A stretch of 64,000 bases of DNA from an uncultured Eubacterium sp. (GCA_934316845.1 CAKRDZ010000019.1:1-64000); one strand, 5' to 3'. Positions 49,786-58,613 are shown, counted from the stretch's first letter. Numbers and translations: made by a program. The notes: generated from the sequence alone by a model not told the origin.

Positions 49786-51445
49786 AACCGCATTGGAACT
49801 TGCCCTGTCGGTTCCGTCTTCCGTGCGCGCCAAAAGTCCCTCGCTGGAAGCCGGCTATTCGCCGGAAACGCAGTCGTGGGAATTGATCATCCGTTATTCC
49901 GGCGACCTGGTTTTGCCGGAGGATGTCACCCTCGTCTCTCTGTTTGGCGGCTATGGCATCCTGTATCTGCCCGAAAACCGGATCGACGAAATCTCTGCCC
50001 TTCCCCAGATTGAATACATCGAAAAACCGAAACGACTGTCGTTTTCCCTCGCGGGAGGCAAATCGGCAGCGTGCATCCCTCCCGTCACAAGACCCCCGAA
50101 AAATCTGACGGGAGAAAATGTCCTGATCGGTATCATTGACAGCGGCATCGACATCTATCACCCGGACTTTCGTAACGAAGACGGGACGACGCGTATTGTA
50201 AATCTGTGGGATCAGACCCTCGGACAGGTATTTTCCGAAGAAGAGATCAACGCGGCCCTGCTTACGGACGATGGAACATTTCCAAGTAAAGATCTTTCGG
50301 GACACGGCACTCATGTCGCCGGCATTGCCGCGGGAAATGGGCGTGCCAGCGGCGGTCTCTACGCCGGCGTTGCGACAAAAAGCCGCCTGATCGTGGTAAA
50401 ACTTGGTAATCTACTTCCCGATGCCTTTCCGCGCACCACGGAACTCATGACCGCTCTGGATTATTGTGTCAGGCGGTCTCTGGAACTTCAGATGCCACTG
50501 TCTCTCAATCTCAGTTTTGGAAATAATTATGGCAGCCACACCGGATTTTCGCTATTGGAAACCTATCTCGATACCGTTGCCACGATCGGGCGTACGACAA
50601 TTGCGGTCGGCACCGGAAACGAAGGAAATCTCGGACGGCATGCTTCGGATACACTATCGCAGATGCCCATTTCCAGAGAACTTTCCATCGCTCCCGGCGA
50701 AACTTCATTAAATATCCAGCTTTGGAAAGACTTTTCCGATGAATTTCAGATCCGCCTCACTGCCCCTTCCGGCGAATCGATATTTCTCAACGAAAACTAC
50801 ATCGGCGCCTATCAGGCGCGCCTTGACAATACCGACCTGTACTGGTTCTTTGGCGAACCCTCGCCCTACCAGATCTTTCAGGAAATTTATGTGGAAATGC
50901 TTCCTCCCGCCGGCCAGCAGACCATTGCGGAAGGTCTCTGGACGTGGCAGCTGATCCCGGTCAACATCCAAAATGGACGATTTGATCTGTGGTTGCCTTC
51001 CTCCACCAGCATCAATCCGCAGACGCGCTTTCTCGTAGCCGATCCGGAAACTTCTCTTACCATCCCTTCCACCGCCTTCCGACCGATCACGGTTGCCGCC
51101 TACGACAGCAGTGCAAACCAGCTCGCCTCCTTTTCGGGCCAGGGATTTACTGCCCTTTCGCTCACCAAACCGGATCTGGCAGCCCCCGGTGTCAATATCA
51201 CAAGCGCTTCGGTCGGCGGCGGTTACAACGCCCGCTCCGGTACATCGATGGCAACTCCGTTTGTAACCGGAAGCGCCGCCCTTCTGATGCAGTACGGCAT
51301 CATTCAGGGAAATGACCCGTTTCTTTACGGACAAAAAATAAAAGCCTGGCTCATCCGCGGAGCCAGACCACTTCCTGCATTGCGCACTTACCCCAATCCA
51401 CAGATCGGCTGGGGAGTATTGTGCCTCAATGATTCAATCTTTTAA
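49766..51445 (+). CDS. S8 serine peptidase, Csp-type (spore germination protease-like)
   Basis: A 559-residue subtilase. The triad is complete: Asp in LIGIIDSGIDIYHPDF, His in DLSGHGTHVAGIAAGNGRAS, Ser in RSGTSMATPFVTGSA. Between His and Ser there is the long ~200-residue insertion (GETSLNIQLWKDFSDEF and beyond) typical of the clostridial Csp proteases, which in Clostridium cleave pro-SleC during spore germination. The ~90-residue N-terminal part looks like a prodomain. Overlap with sigK and its position immediately downstream support expression in the mother cell late in sporulation. The start is the ATG at 49766, nine bases after GAGG; an ATG at 49760 is possible. Confidence 0.85.
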   Translation: MTNQKLETALELALSVPSSVRAKSPSLEAGYSPETQSWELIIRYSGDLVLPEDVTLVSLFGGYGILYLPENRIDEISALPQIEYIEKPKRLSFSLAGGKSAACIPPVTRPPKNLTGENVLIGIIDSGIDIYHPDFRNEDGTTRIVNLWDQTLGQVFSEEEINAALLTDDGTFPSKDLSGHGTHVAGIAAGNGRASGGLYAGVATKSRLIVVKLGNLLPDAFPRTTELMTALDYCVRRSLELQMPLSLNLSFGNNYGSHTGFSLLETYLDTVATIGRTTIAVGTGNEGNLGRHASDTLSQMPISRELSIAPGETSLNIQLWKDFSDEFQIRLTAPSGESIFLNENYIGAYQARLDNTDLYWFFGEPSPYQIFQEIYVEMLPPAGQQTIAEGLWTWQLIPVNIQNGRFDLWLPSSTSINPQTRFLVADPETSLTIPSTAFRPITVAAYDSSANQLASFSGQGFTALSLTKPDLAAPGVNITSASVGGGYNARSGTSMATPFVTGSAALLMQYGIIQGNDPFLYGQKIKAWLIRGARPLPALRTYPNPQIGWGVLCLNDSIF

Positions 51446-51453
51446 TATTTTCT

Positions 51454-51644
51454 GTAACTATTCAGGATCCAATGCATGGAAATCAATGAATCGTCGTGCT
51501 TGCACGTAAGAGACTTTGATTTCCATACATTGGATCCTAATAGGGCTCCCCCTCCCCATATGAGCATTTTTAGCCTTGCCAAAGGCGGGAAAGAACACGA
51601 AGTGTTCGAAATGCGAATGTGTGGGAGGGGGCCTGAATAGTTAC
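51454..51644. repeat. Dispersed palindromic element, copy 2 (191 bp)
   Basis: Same organisation and orientation as copies 1 and 3: GTAACTATTCAGGATCC at the left, CCTGAATAGTTAC at the right, a long internal stem GGATCCAATGCATGG with one mismatch, and CGAACACTTCGTGTTC-type small hairpin (complement of the visible AACACGAAGTGTTCG). It lies between the convergent ends of the Csp-type protease and folA, and could act as a bidirectional terminator. Its terminal TTA (51641-51643) is the folA stop codon. Confidence 0.9.
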
Positions 51645-52126
51645 CGGTTTCTTTCATATGTTACAAACGCAAAACCACCGCGGTTGTCTTCTTCCATTTT
51701 TTTCCAATTACCTTCAGATAGGAATTCCGGAAAATAAGCATCCGCGTCACATTTTTCTGCCACTTCGGTAAGATACATTTTCGAGGCCAGTGGAAGAAAC
51801 TCCCGGTAGACCTGCTCGCCCCCGATGACATAAATGTCTCCGGGCAGTTTTTCCATCTTGGCAAGCGCCTCTTCGACCGATGTTACCCAGATAATATTTT
51901 CCGTATTTTCATGTTTTTCGTGGCTGAGTACAATGTGTGTCCGCTCCGGGAGCGGTCTGCCTCCGGGAAAACTTTCCAGTGTCTTACGCCCCATCACGAC
52001 CACATTGTGAAGCGTATGGCTGCGGAACCACGCCATATCTTCTTTAATATGAAACAGCAGTTTTCCGTCCTTTCCAATGCCAAGATCCGATGCCACCGCC
52101 GCGATCATCCGTATTTCCTTTGCCAT
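51641..52126 (-). CDS. folA: Dihydrofolate reductase
   Basis: A 161-residue enzyme. RMIAAVASDLGIGKDGKLLF at the N-terminus, the catalytic acid in HIKEDMAWF, VVVMGRKTLESFPGGRPLP and IYVIGGEQVYREFLP are all DHFR signatures. It reduces dihydrofolate with NADPH. It lies 4 bases downstream of hflX. The last codons read YERNR, and the stop TAA is contributed by the palindromic element copy 2, so the original 3' end may have been altered by insertion. Confidence 0.96.
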   Translation of the reverse strand: MAKEIRMIAAVASDLGIGKDGKLLFHIKEDMAWFRSHTLHNVVVMGRKTLESFPGGRPLPERTHIVLSHEKHENTENIIWVTSVEEALAKMEKLPGDIYVIGGEQVYREFLPLASKMYLTEVAEKCDADAYFPEFLSEGNWKKMEEDNRGGFAFVTYERNR

Positions 52127-52130
52127 CCGG

Positions 52131-53411
52131 TCACCCCATCACTTTGCCGACGTAGGCAGCCGGCACTGCTGCTTCAACGTAGATACCGTCTTCCCGGTAT
52201 TCTTCCGTATCCAGTCTGCCATATTCACGTATGATCTGAATTTTGCCCGCTTCCTGATAAGAAAATGTCTTCTCAATCCGCACAAAATCCTCATTTAAAA
52301 TCTTTTCAATCTTTTGCAGAAGTTCGTCAAATCCCTGCTGCTTTTTGGCGGAAAGGAGCTGGACCTCTTTGCTTCTTGCATCTTTAAATAAAAGCGGATC
52401 CACGCTCTTTCCCTCTGCCTGAAGCCGGTCAATTTTGTTAAATACTGTCAAAACCGGTTTATCCTGTACTTCCAGATTTTTCAATGTCTCATAAACAACA
52501 TTCATATGGGTTTCATAATGTTCATCCGAACAGTCCACAACGTGCAGGATCATATCCGCATATCTTGCTTCTTCCAGCGTACTTCGGAATGCCTGAATCA
52601 GATGATGCGGCAGTTTATTGATAAATCCGACCGTGTCCGTAAACAAAATCTTCTGTCCATTTTCCAATTCATAACTTCTCGTCGTCGGATCCAGCGTCGC
52701 AAAAAGCATGTCCTCTTCCAGCACATCCGAATGCGTCAAAGCATTCAAAAGCGTTGATTTTCCGGCATTTGTGTATCCAACGATTGCCACAACTTTGCTT
52801 CCATTGTTAAGACGCTGTTTGCGCATTGTCTCACGGGTTGCCACGACACTTTTTAACTGCCTGTTGAGCATTGAGATCCGTTCACGGATGAGACGGCGGT
52901 CGAGTTCCAGTTTTTTCTCTCCGGGTCCTCTGGTGCCGATACCGCCGCTGCTGCCTGCCGCACCGCCACCGATCCTCGACAGCGATTTTCCAAGTCCGGT
53001 CAGTCGGGAAGCACGATAGCGAAGCTGGGCAAGTTCCACCTGCAATTTTCCCTCACTCGTACTCGCATGCGCGGCAAAAATATCCAAAATCAATACTGTC
53101 CGGTCAATAACCTTACAGCCAAGTTCTTCCTGCAGATTTCCAATCTGTGCCGGCGACAACTCATCGTCACTGATCACCGTATCCGCCTCGTACAGATGGA
53201 TCAACTCCCGCAACTCCTCAATTTTTCCCTTTCCAATATAGGTTCCCGCATGAACCGCCTCCCTGTTCTGGATCAGGGTTCCCACCGTCTCTGCACCGGC
53301 GGTATCCGCAAGTTCCGCAAGTTCGGCAAGCGAAGCCTCAACCTCCGTGCCATCCCCGAGGTCTACTGCGATCAAAATAACCCGTTCTTTTCGTTCTCTC
53401 GTCTCTATCAT
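52131..53411 (-). CDS. hflX: GTPase HflX
   Basis: A 426-residue ribosome-associated GTPase. The N-terminal HflX domain contains ELAELADTAGAETVG, HAGTYIGKGKIEEL and DRTVLILDIFAAHA. The basic glycine-rich linker (GAAGSSGGIGTRGPGE) follows, then G1 in GYTNAGKSTLLNAL, G2 TLDPTTR, G3 DTVGFINKLP and G4 NKID. It binds 50S subunits and can split stalled or heat-damaged ribosomes. The ATG at 53411 has GAGGAA eight bases upstream; an ATG at 53417 is too close to that site. It precedes folA with a 4-base gap. Confidence 0.95.
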   Translation of the reverse strand: MIETRERKERVILIAVDLGDGTEVEASLAELAELADTAGAETVGTLIQNREAVHAGTYIGKGKIEELRELIHLYEADTVISDDELSPAQIGNLQEELGCKVIDRTVLILDIFAAHASTSEGKLQVELAQLRYRASRLTGLGKSLSRIGGGAAGSSGGIGTRGPGEKKLELDRRLIRERISMLNRQLKSVVATRETMRKQRLNNGSKVVAIVGYTNAGKSTLLNALTHSDVLEEDMLFATLDPTTRSYELENGQKILFTDTVGFINKLPHHLIQAFRSTLEEARYADMILHVVDCSDEHYETHMNVVYETLKNLEVQDKPVLTVFNKIDRLQAEGKSVDPLLFKDARSKEVQLLSAKKQQGFDELLQKIEKILNEDFVRIEKTFSYQEAGKIQIIREYGRLDTEEYREDGIYVEAAVPAAYVGKVMG

Positions 53412-53481
53412 AAACATTTCCTCATTTCTGCCAGTCTTCTATACCCATTGTGCCGTTTTCCGTGGGAAATGTCAAGCGCAT

Positions 53482-54273
53482 TTACAAAAACAGCAGCAAA
53501 CTTACCGCCATCACACCCATTCCGGAGATCAATCCATACAACGACAAATGATGTTCGCCGTATTCACGCGCCGCCGGAAGCAGTTCGTCAAATGAGATAA
53601 ACACCATGATACCGGCTACACCGGAAAATATAATCCCATATACCATGTCATTCATGATCGGAAGCAGGATCAGCCATCCGAGCAATGCCCCAAGCGGTTC
53701 TGCAAGTCCGGATAAAAAGGAGTAGTTAAATGCTTTGCATTTGGAACCGGTCGCCTGATAGATGGGAACCGACACCGCGATGCCTTCCGGTATGTTATGG
53801 ATTGCGATCGCCGTAACGATCGGAAGTGCTACACTTGGTTCCTGCAATGCCGACACAAACGTCGCCAGTCCTTCCGGAAAATTGTGGATTCCAATTGCCA
53901 GTGCCGTAAACACTCCCATCCGCATCAGTTTCCCGGATTTTTTGTCCTCATCTTCCACACACCTGACCTCGTGCGGATTTTCCTCCGATGGGATCAGTTT
54001 ATCAATGACCGCGATCACCAGCATTCCTCCAAAAAATGCCAAAATAACGATCCAGTTTCCTGTCCTTTCCCCCAGCTCTGCCGTAAGCGATGTCTTTGCT
54101 TTCGCAAGAATTTCCACCAAAGATACATAGATCATCACCCCTGCGGAAAATCCCAGGCTGACAGAGAGAAATTTCTTATTCGTATGTTTTGCCACAAACG
54201 CGATGCAGCTGCCGATCCCGGTACTAAGCCCGGCAAGTGTTGTAAGTAAAAACGCCGTAATGACTGAATTCAT
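53482..54273 (-). CDS. ZIP family metal transporter (ZupT-like)
   Basis: A 263-residue membrane protein with eight segments. The metal-binding helices are recognisable as HNFPEGLATFVSAL and HNIPEGIAVSVPIY, and FSAGVMIYVSLVEIL and ISFDELLP contribute further conserved acids. It probably imports zinc or other divalent metals down their gradient. The cytosolic loop PSEENPHEVRC is short and not strongly histidine-rich. AGGAG lies six bases from the ATG. It is divergent from the YoaK-like gene, with both promoters in the gap. Confidence 0.92.
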   Translation of the reverse strand: MNSVITAFLLTTLAGLSTGIGSCIAFVAKHTNKKFLSVSLGFSAGVMIYVSLVEILAKAKTSLTAELGERTGNWIVILAFFGGMLVIAVIDKLIPSEENPHEVRCVEDEDKKSGKLMRMGVFTALAIGIHNFPEGLATFVSALQEPSVALPIVTAIAIHNIPEGIAVSVPIYQATGSKCKAFNYSFLSGLAEPLGALLGWLILLPIMNDMVYGIIFSGVAGIMVFISFDELLPAAREYGEHHLSLYGLISGMGVMAVSLLLFL

Positions 54274-54350
54274 ATATTTTCTCCTGACTCTCTTTTTTTA
54301 TCTTTATGCATTCTCTCCCGAAAATGCTACTATCATCACATAACACCGCT

Positions 54351-54379
54351 ATCATAATGGGAAATTCCCTGTTTGTCAA
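54351..54379 (-). promoter_or_regulatory. SigA-type promoter of the ZIP gene with a palindrome in the spacer
   Basis: On the minus strand TTGACA (54374-54379) and TATGAT (54351-54356) are 17 bases apart. The spacer holds GGGAAATTCCC (54359-54369), a near-perfect palindrome in an operator position, suggesting a repressor site for metal control. Confidence 0.65.
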
Positions 54380-54411
54380 TAACCGTAAATCGTGCTTTTT
54401 TCTCGTTAATA

Positions 54412-54440
54412 TTGACCTTTATCGGCGAACTTGCTATAAT
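54412..54440 (+). promoter_or_regulatory. SigA-type promoter of the YoaK-like/LysR operon
   Basis: TTGACC (54412-54417) and TATAAT (54435-54440) are 17 bases apart, 28 bases before the ATG at 54469. The -10 box is a perfect match. Confidence 0.8.
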
Positions 54441-54468
54441 ACAGTTCGAAGAAAGAAGGATGATATGT

Positions 54469-55140
54469 ATGATGAAAATAACTCAGATTTCCGAATCCAT
54501 CCGCCTGGGAGCCCTTCTTGCAATATCCGGCGGAATGATGGATGCGTATTCATATATTATGAGAGGACACGTATTTGCCAATGCCCAGACCGGCAATATG
54601 CTCCTTTTCGGAGTCAACCTTTCCGAGGGCAATTTTGAAAAAGCACTGACCTATTTCTGCCCGATCCTTGCCTTTACGATTGGAATCATGCTTGCCGATG
54701 TCTTTCGCATGAAATCCATCGAAATGCTTCACTGGCGGCAGATTTCGGTATTGATCGAAGCGGTCATCCTGTTCGGTGTCGCTTTTATCCCATTGCCGCT
54801 CAATCTGCTGGCAAACAGCCTGACTTCTCTTGCCTGCGGCATTCAGGTCGAAAGTTTTCGAAAGATTCACGGACGCGGCATCGCCACGACAATGTGTATC
54901 GGAAACCTGCGAAGTGCCACACAGAATATGTGTGATTTTTTCCATACCAAAGAGAAGAAAAGTCTGCGAAACGGATTTTTGTATTTTGGAATTATTACCT
55001 GTTTTATCTTAGGTGCGATACTGGGAAACCTTTGTATTACCCTTTTGCATGAAAAGGCAATTCTTGTCAGCGCCGGATTGTTGTTTATTGCCTTTATGAT
55101 CATGTTTATTGATCTGGAGGAGAAGGGAGAAGAAATTTGA
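54469..55140 (+). CDS. YoaK family (DUF1275) membrane protein
   Basis: A 223-residue protein with about six membrane segments. ALLAISGGMMDAYSYIMRGHV and FANAQTGNMLLFGVNL at the N-terminus are diagnostic of YoaK/DUF1275 proteins; IQVESFRKIHGRGIATTMC and GNLRSATQ follow. The family is of unknown function, sometimes proposed as transporters. The start at 54469 follows an AGAAGG site. It overlaps the LysR gene by four bases and is probably cotranscribed with it. Confidence 0.9.
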   Translation: MMKITQISESIRLGALLAISGGMMDAYSYIMRGHVFANAQTGNMLLFGVNLSEGNFEKALTYFCPILAFTIGIMLADVFRMKSIEMLHWRQISVLIEAVILFGVAFIPLPLNLLANSLTSLACGIQVESFRKIHGRGIATTMCIGNLRSATQNMCDFFHTKEKKSLRNGFLYFGIITCFILGAILGNLCITLLHEKAILVSAGLLFIAFMIMFIDLEEKGEEI

Positions 55141-56039
55141 CATTACAGCAATTAAAATACATCGCCTTAGTGGCAGAAAAAGGAAATATTACAGATGCTG
55201 CGAAGGCTCTGTACATCTCCCAGCCCAGTCTGACGGCTGCCATCAAAGAATTGGAAAAGGAAATGAATATCCGGATCTTTGACCGCACCAATAAGGGCGT
55301 TCATGTCTCAAAAGAAGGGGAACTTTTTTTGGGCTATGCGCGACAGATTCTGGAACAGGTCTATCTTTTAGAGGATCATTATAAAAATGAAGAAAACCGA
55401 AAACAGGAATTTTGCATCTCGACGCAGCATTATTCTTTTGCCGTCAATGCCTTTGTCGATCTGATCAAAGAATACGGGCAGAACGAATACGATTTTTCTC
55501 TCCGGGAGACACAGACTTACGAGATTATTGATGATGTGGCACGGATGAAAAGCGAAATTGGTATATTGTATCTGGATTCCTTTAACGAACCTGTCATCCG
55601 CAAGTTATTAAAGACAAACCAGCTTCACTTTGAGCCTTTATTTACGGCAAAGCCACATATTTTTATCAGCAGCAGTCATCCGCTGGCAAAAAAGAAAAAG
55701 ATTTCTTTACAAGAATTATCGCCCTATCCATATCTTTCATTTGAACAGGGCGACCATAATTCATTTTATTTTTCGGAAGAGTTATTCAGTACCGAAGTAC
55801 GCGGGAAAAATATCCGCGTCCGCGACCGTGCGACTCTTTTCAATCTGCTGATCGGGTTAAATGGTTATACGATCTGTAGCGGAGTCATTGACCCGGAACT
55901 CAATGGCAGCAACATCGTCGCCGTTCCTCTGCAGGAATCCGGCGAGATGCACATTGGCTATATCACGCACCGAAACAGCTCGCGAAGTCCGCTTGGTGCA
56001 TTTTATCTGGATGCCTTAAAAAAATATATCAGCCATTAG
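55137..56039 (+). CDS. LysR family transcriptional regulator
   Basis: A 300-residue regulator. The N-terminal helix-turn-helix is LQQLKYIALVAEKGNITDAA with KALYISQPSLTAAIKELEKE and RIFDRTNKGVHVSKEG. The effector domain follows from about residue 90. The start is TTG at 55137, overlapping the upstream TGA (TTGA), with GGGAG upstream. It probably regulates the YoaK-like gene or a neighbour. Its 3' end overlaps the end of the convergent metE by 11 bases, so the two could affect each other by antisense transcription. Confidence 0.92.
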   Translation: MTLQQLKYIALVAEKGNITDAAKALYISQPSLTAAIKELEKEMNIRIFDRTNKGVHVSKEGELFLGYARQILEQVYLLEDHYKNEENRKQEFCISTQHYSFAVNAFVDLIKEYGQNEYDFSLRETQTYEIIDDVARMKSEIGILYLDSFNEPVIRKLLKTNQLHFEPLFTAKPHIFISSSHPLAKKKKISLQELSPYPYLSFEQGDHNSFYFSEELFSTEVRGKNIRVRDRATLFNLLIGLNGYTICSGVIDPELNGSNIVAVPLQESGEMHIGYITHRNSSRSPLGAFYLDALKKYISH

Positions 56040-58299
56040 CCTGCTCTTCACGCAGTTTCTTTGCCGCCAAAACCATGTTGCAAAGACTTGGTTTTGTTTC
56101 TTTGGTTCCCCTTGTCTTCAAACCGCAGTCCGGGTTTACCCACAATTTTTCCACTTTCACCTTTTTCGTCATCTTCCGCAGTGCCTCAACAATTTCTTCC
56201 TCGGATGGGATACGCGGAGAATGGATATCGTACACACCCGGTCCGACTTCTGTGCGGAAATTATTTTCCTGCAGCGAATCCAGTATCGTCAGATCCGACC
56301 GGGAGGCCTCAAAGGTGATCACATCGGCATCCATCTGGTCAATGGCAGGGATAATGTCCGTAAATTCGCTGTAGCACATATGCGTGTGGATCTGGGTTTC
56401 TGCTTTGGCACCACTGTGTACCAGGCGGAAGGCGCGGATCGCCCAATCCAGATATTCCGTATACCAGTCAGAACGACGCAGCGGCAGTTTTTCACGAAGT
56501 GCCGCCTCATCCACCTGAATCACGGAAATTCCATTTTTTTCCAAGTCAAGCATTTCATCCCGGATTGCCAGTGCGATCTGATAGGCACTTTCTTTCAAAG
56601 AAATATCCTCTCTTGGAAATGACCAGTTCAATATCGTAACCGGCCCAGTGAGCATCCCCTTCATCGGCTTCTCCGTAAGGCTCTGCGCATAAACGGACCA
56701 GTCTACGGTCATCGCTTTTCCCCTCGAAATATCGCCCCAGATGATCGGCGGTTTTACACATCTTGTTCCATAGGACTGAACCCACGCTTTCTCCGTGAAC
56801 AGATAGCCCTTCAAATTTTCTCCAAAATATTCCACCATGTCATTTCGCTCGTATTCGCCGTGAACCAGCACATCCAATCCAATTTCTTCCTGCAGAGCGA
56901 CGCATTCTGCAATCTTTTTGCGGTTAAACGCGACGTATTCTTCTTCAGAAATTTCTTTTTTGCGATACGCCGTTCTCGTCGCTTTTACATCTGCCGTCTG
57001 TGGAAAAGATCCAATCGTTGTTGTTGGAAACAGTGGCAGCGAAAATCTTTCTTTTTGTATCTTTTCGCGTTCTTCAAATGCCGGCAATCTGGTAAAATCT
57101 TCCTCTTTTATCTCGGAAACACGCTTCTGAACCGCCGGATCGCCGCAGTCTCTTGCTTCTGAAAACAATTTTGTATTTTCCTGCAAAATATCGCTTTCTT
57201 TTCCCTCTGCCAGCTCTTTCAGTTCTTCCAGTTCCTGGAGTTTTTCAAGCGCAAACGCAAAATGTTTCCCTACATTTTCCGGCAGTTTCCCCTCATTTTG
57301 CAGCGTATAAGGCACATGAAGGAGCGAACACGACGTGCTGATCACAACGGAAATATTTTTCGCTTTCAATCCGTCTATCACATCCAATGTCTTCTGATAA
57401 TGATTGCGCCAGATATTTTTTCCATTGACAACCCCGGCAAACAAAAGTTTATCTTCCGGAAAACCGTATTTTTCCACGAGTGCCGTCGTCTCTTTTCCCT
57501 CGATAAAATCCAGTCCGATTCCATCAAAATCCATCGTTACCACCGTTTCATAGATGTCACGAACATCTCCAAAATACGTCTGTAGAAGTATTTTCACGCC
57601 CTTTTTCCCGGACAGTATCTTATCATATAATTTTACAAACAATTCCTGATCTTCCTTTGTCAGATCATGTACAAGATATGGTTCATCAAACTGAATCCAC
57701 GCAGTTCCTGCTTTTTCCAGCTTGCCGGTCAGCTCACAATACGCCTCGCAAAGCTGCTCCGCAAAATCCCGAATCCCTTTTTCACCGACAAAACGGATCA
57801 ATTTCAAGAGTGTAAATGGTCCCACGATAACCGGTTTTGTTTCAATTCCATTTTCCTTGGCTTCCAGATATTCATCCACCGGTTTATTTCCTGCCAGAGA
57901 AATCGTCGTATCGTCCTCGATCTCCGGAACCATGTAATGATAGTTGGTGTTAAACCATTTTTTCATTGCCAGCGCTTTTACATCCCCCTGCGCTCCCTGA
58001 TAACCGCGCGCCATCGCAAAATACGTATCCCGCTCCGATAATCCCAGTGTTTTATAACGCTTTGGAATGATATTAAACAAAACCGCCGCATCCAAAGTCG
58101 TATCGTAGAATGAAAAATCCCCTGACGGAATAAAATCAATCCGGCTGTCCTTCTGCCACTTCCACTGTTCCAAGCGGATTTCTTTCCCTGTTTTTTCCAA
58201 TTCTGCCGCATCTGCTTCCCCGCGGAAAAACTTTTCCGTCACAAATTTTAACTCTCTTAATATTCCCACTCGGGGGAATCCGATCACTGATGTTTTCAT
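56029..58299 (-). CDS. metE: Cobalamin-independent methionine synthase
   Basis: A 756-residue enzyme with the duplicated barrel layout. The N-terminal domain begins TSVIGFPRVGILRELKF and includes WFNTNYHYMVPE. The C-terminal catalytic half has TTTIGSFPQT, HGEYERNDMVEYF, the zinc-ligand motif HTHMCYSEF (His and Cys), and CGLKTRG (second Cys). It transfers a methyl group from methyltetrahydrofolate-polyglutamate to homocysteine. AAGGAGG precedes the ATG. A promoter and the palindromic element copy 3 make up its leader; I see no SAM riboswitch or T-box. Confidence 0.96.
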   Translation of the reverse strand: MKTSVIGFPRVGILRELKFVTEKFFRGEADAAELEKTGKEIRLEQWKWQKDSRIDFIPSGDFSFYDTTLDAAVLFNIIPKRYKTLGLSERDTYFAMARGYQGAQGDVKALAMKKWFNTNYHYMVPEIEDDTTISLAGNKPVDEYLEAKENGIETKPVIVGPFTLLKLIRFVGEKGIRDFAEQLCEAYCELTGKLEKAGTAWIQFDEPYLVHDLTKEDQELFVKLYDKILSGKKGVKILLQTYFGDVRDIYETVVTMDFDGIGLDFIEGKETTALVEKYGFPEDKLLFAGVVNGKNIWRNHYQKTLDVIDGLKAKNISVVISTSCSLLHVPYTLQNEGKLPENVGKHFAFALEKLQELEELKELAEGKESDILQENTKLFSEARDCGDPAVQKRVSEIKEEDFTRLPAFEEREKIQKERFSLPLFPTTTIGSFPQTADVKATRTAYRKKEISEEEYVAFNRKKIAECVALQEEIGLDVLVHGEYERNDMVEYFGENLKGYLFTEKAWVQSYGTRCVKPPIIWGDISRGKAMTVDWSVYAQSLTEKPMKGMLTGPVTILNWSFPREDISLKESAYQIALAIRDEMLDLEKNGISVIQVDEAALREKLPLRRSDWYTEYLDWAIRAFRLVHSGAKAETQIHTHMCYSEFTDIIPAIDQMDADVITFEASRSDLTILDSLQENNFRTEVGPGVYDIHSPRIPSEEEIVEALRKMTKKVKVEKLWVNPDCGLKTRGTKETKPSLCNMVLAAKKLREEQANG

Positions 58300-58328
58300 T
58301 AAAAAACCCTCCTTTTTTTGATATCACC

Positions 58329-58522
58329 GTAACTATTCAGGATCCAATGTATGGAAATCAATGAATCGTCGTGCTTGCACGTAAGAGACTTTGATTTCCA
58401 TACATTGAGATCCTAATAGGGCTCCCCCTCCACATATGAGCATTTTTAGCCTTGTCAAAGGCGAGAAAAGAACACGAAGTGTTCGAAATGCGAATGTGGG
58501 GAAGGGCATCCTGAATAGTTAC
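58329..58522. repeat. Dispersed palindromic element, copy 3 (194 bp)
   Basis: Terminal repeats GTAACTATTCAGGA and TCCTGAATAGTTAC, the internal GGATCCAATGTATGG stem, and the same small hairpins as copies 1 and 2. It lies 30 bases upstream of the metE ATG. It fills most of the 314-base gap between metE and copA; the remainder holds the metE promoter. Confidence 0.9.
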
Positions 58523-58530
58523 ATATCCCC

Positions 58531-58559
58531 ATTGTAATCGGAATATCCTGTATTGTAAA
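58531..58559 (-). promoter_or_regulatory. SigA-type promoter of metE
   Basis: On the minus strand TTTACA (58554-58559) and TACAAT (58531-58536) are 17 bases apart. Transcription would begin at about 58524, at the edge of palindromic copy 3, so the element would form nearly the entire metE leader. Confidence 0.65.
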
Positions 58560-58613
58560 ATACAAAAAAGAAGGGTTTTGTTATAGGTTGAAACTATGCC
58601 AAGTTTTTTTACA

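Noticed and set aside
58329..58522. SAM riboswitch or T-box leader for metE.
   Set aside because: The leader is the dispersed palindromic element, found also before unrelated genes. No T-box sequence or SAM-I core was seen.
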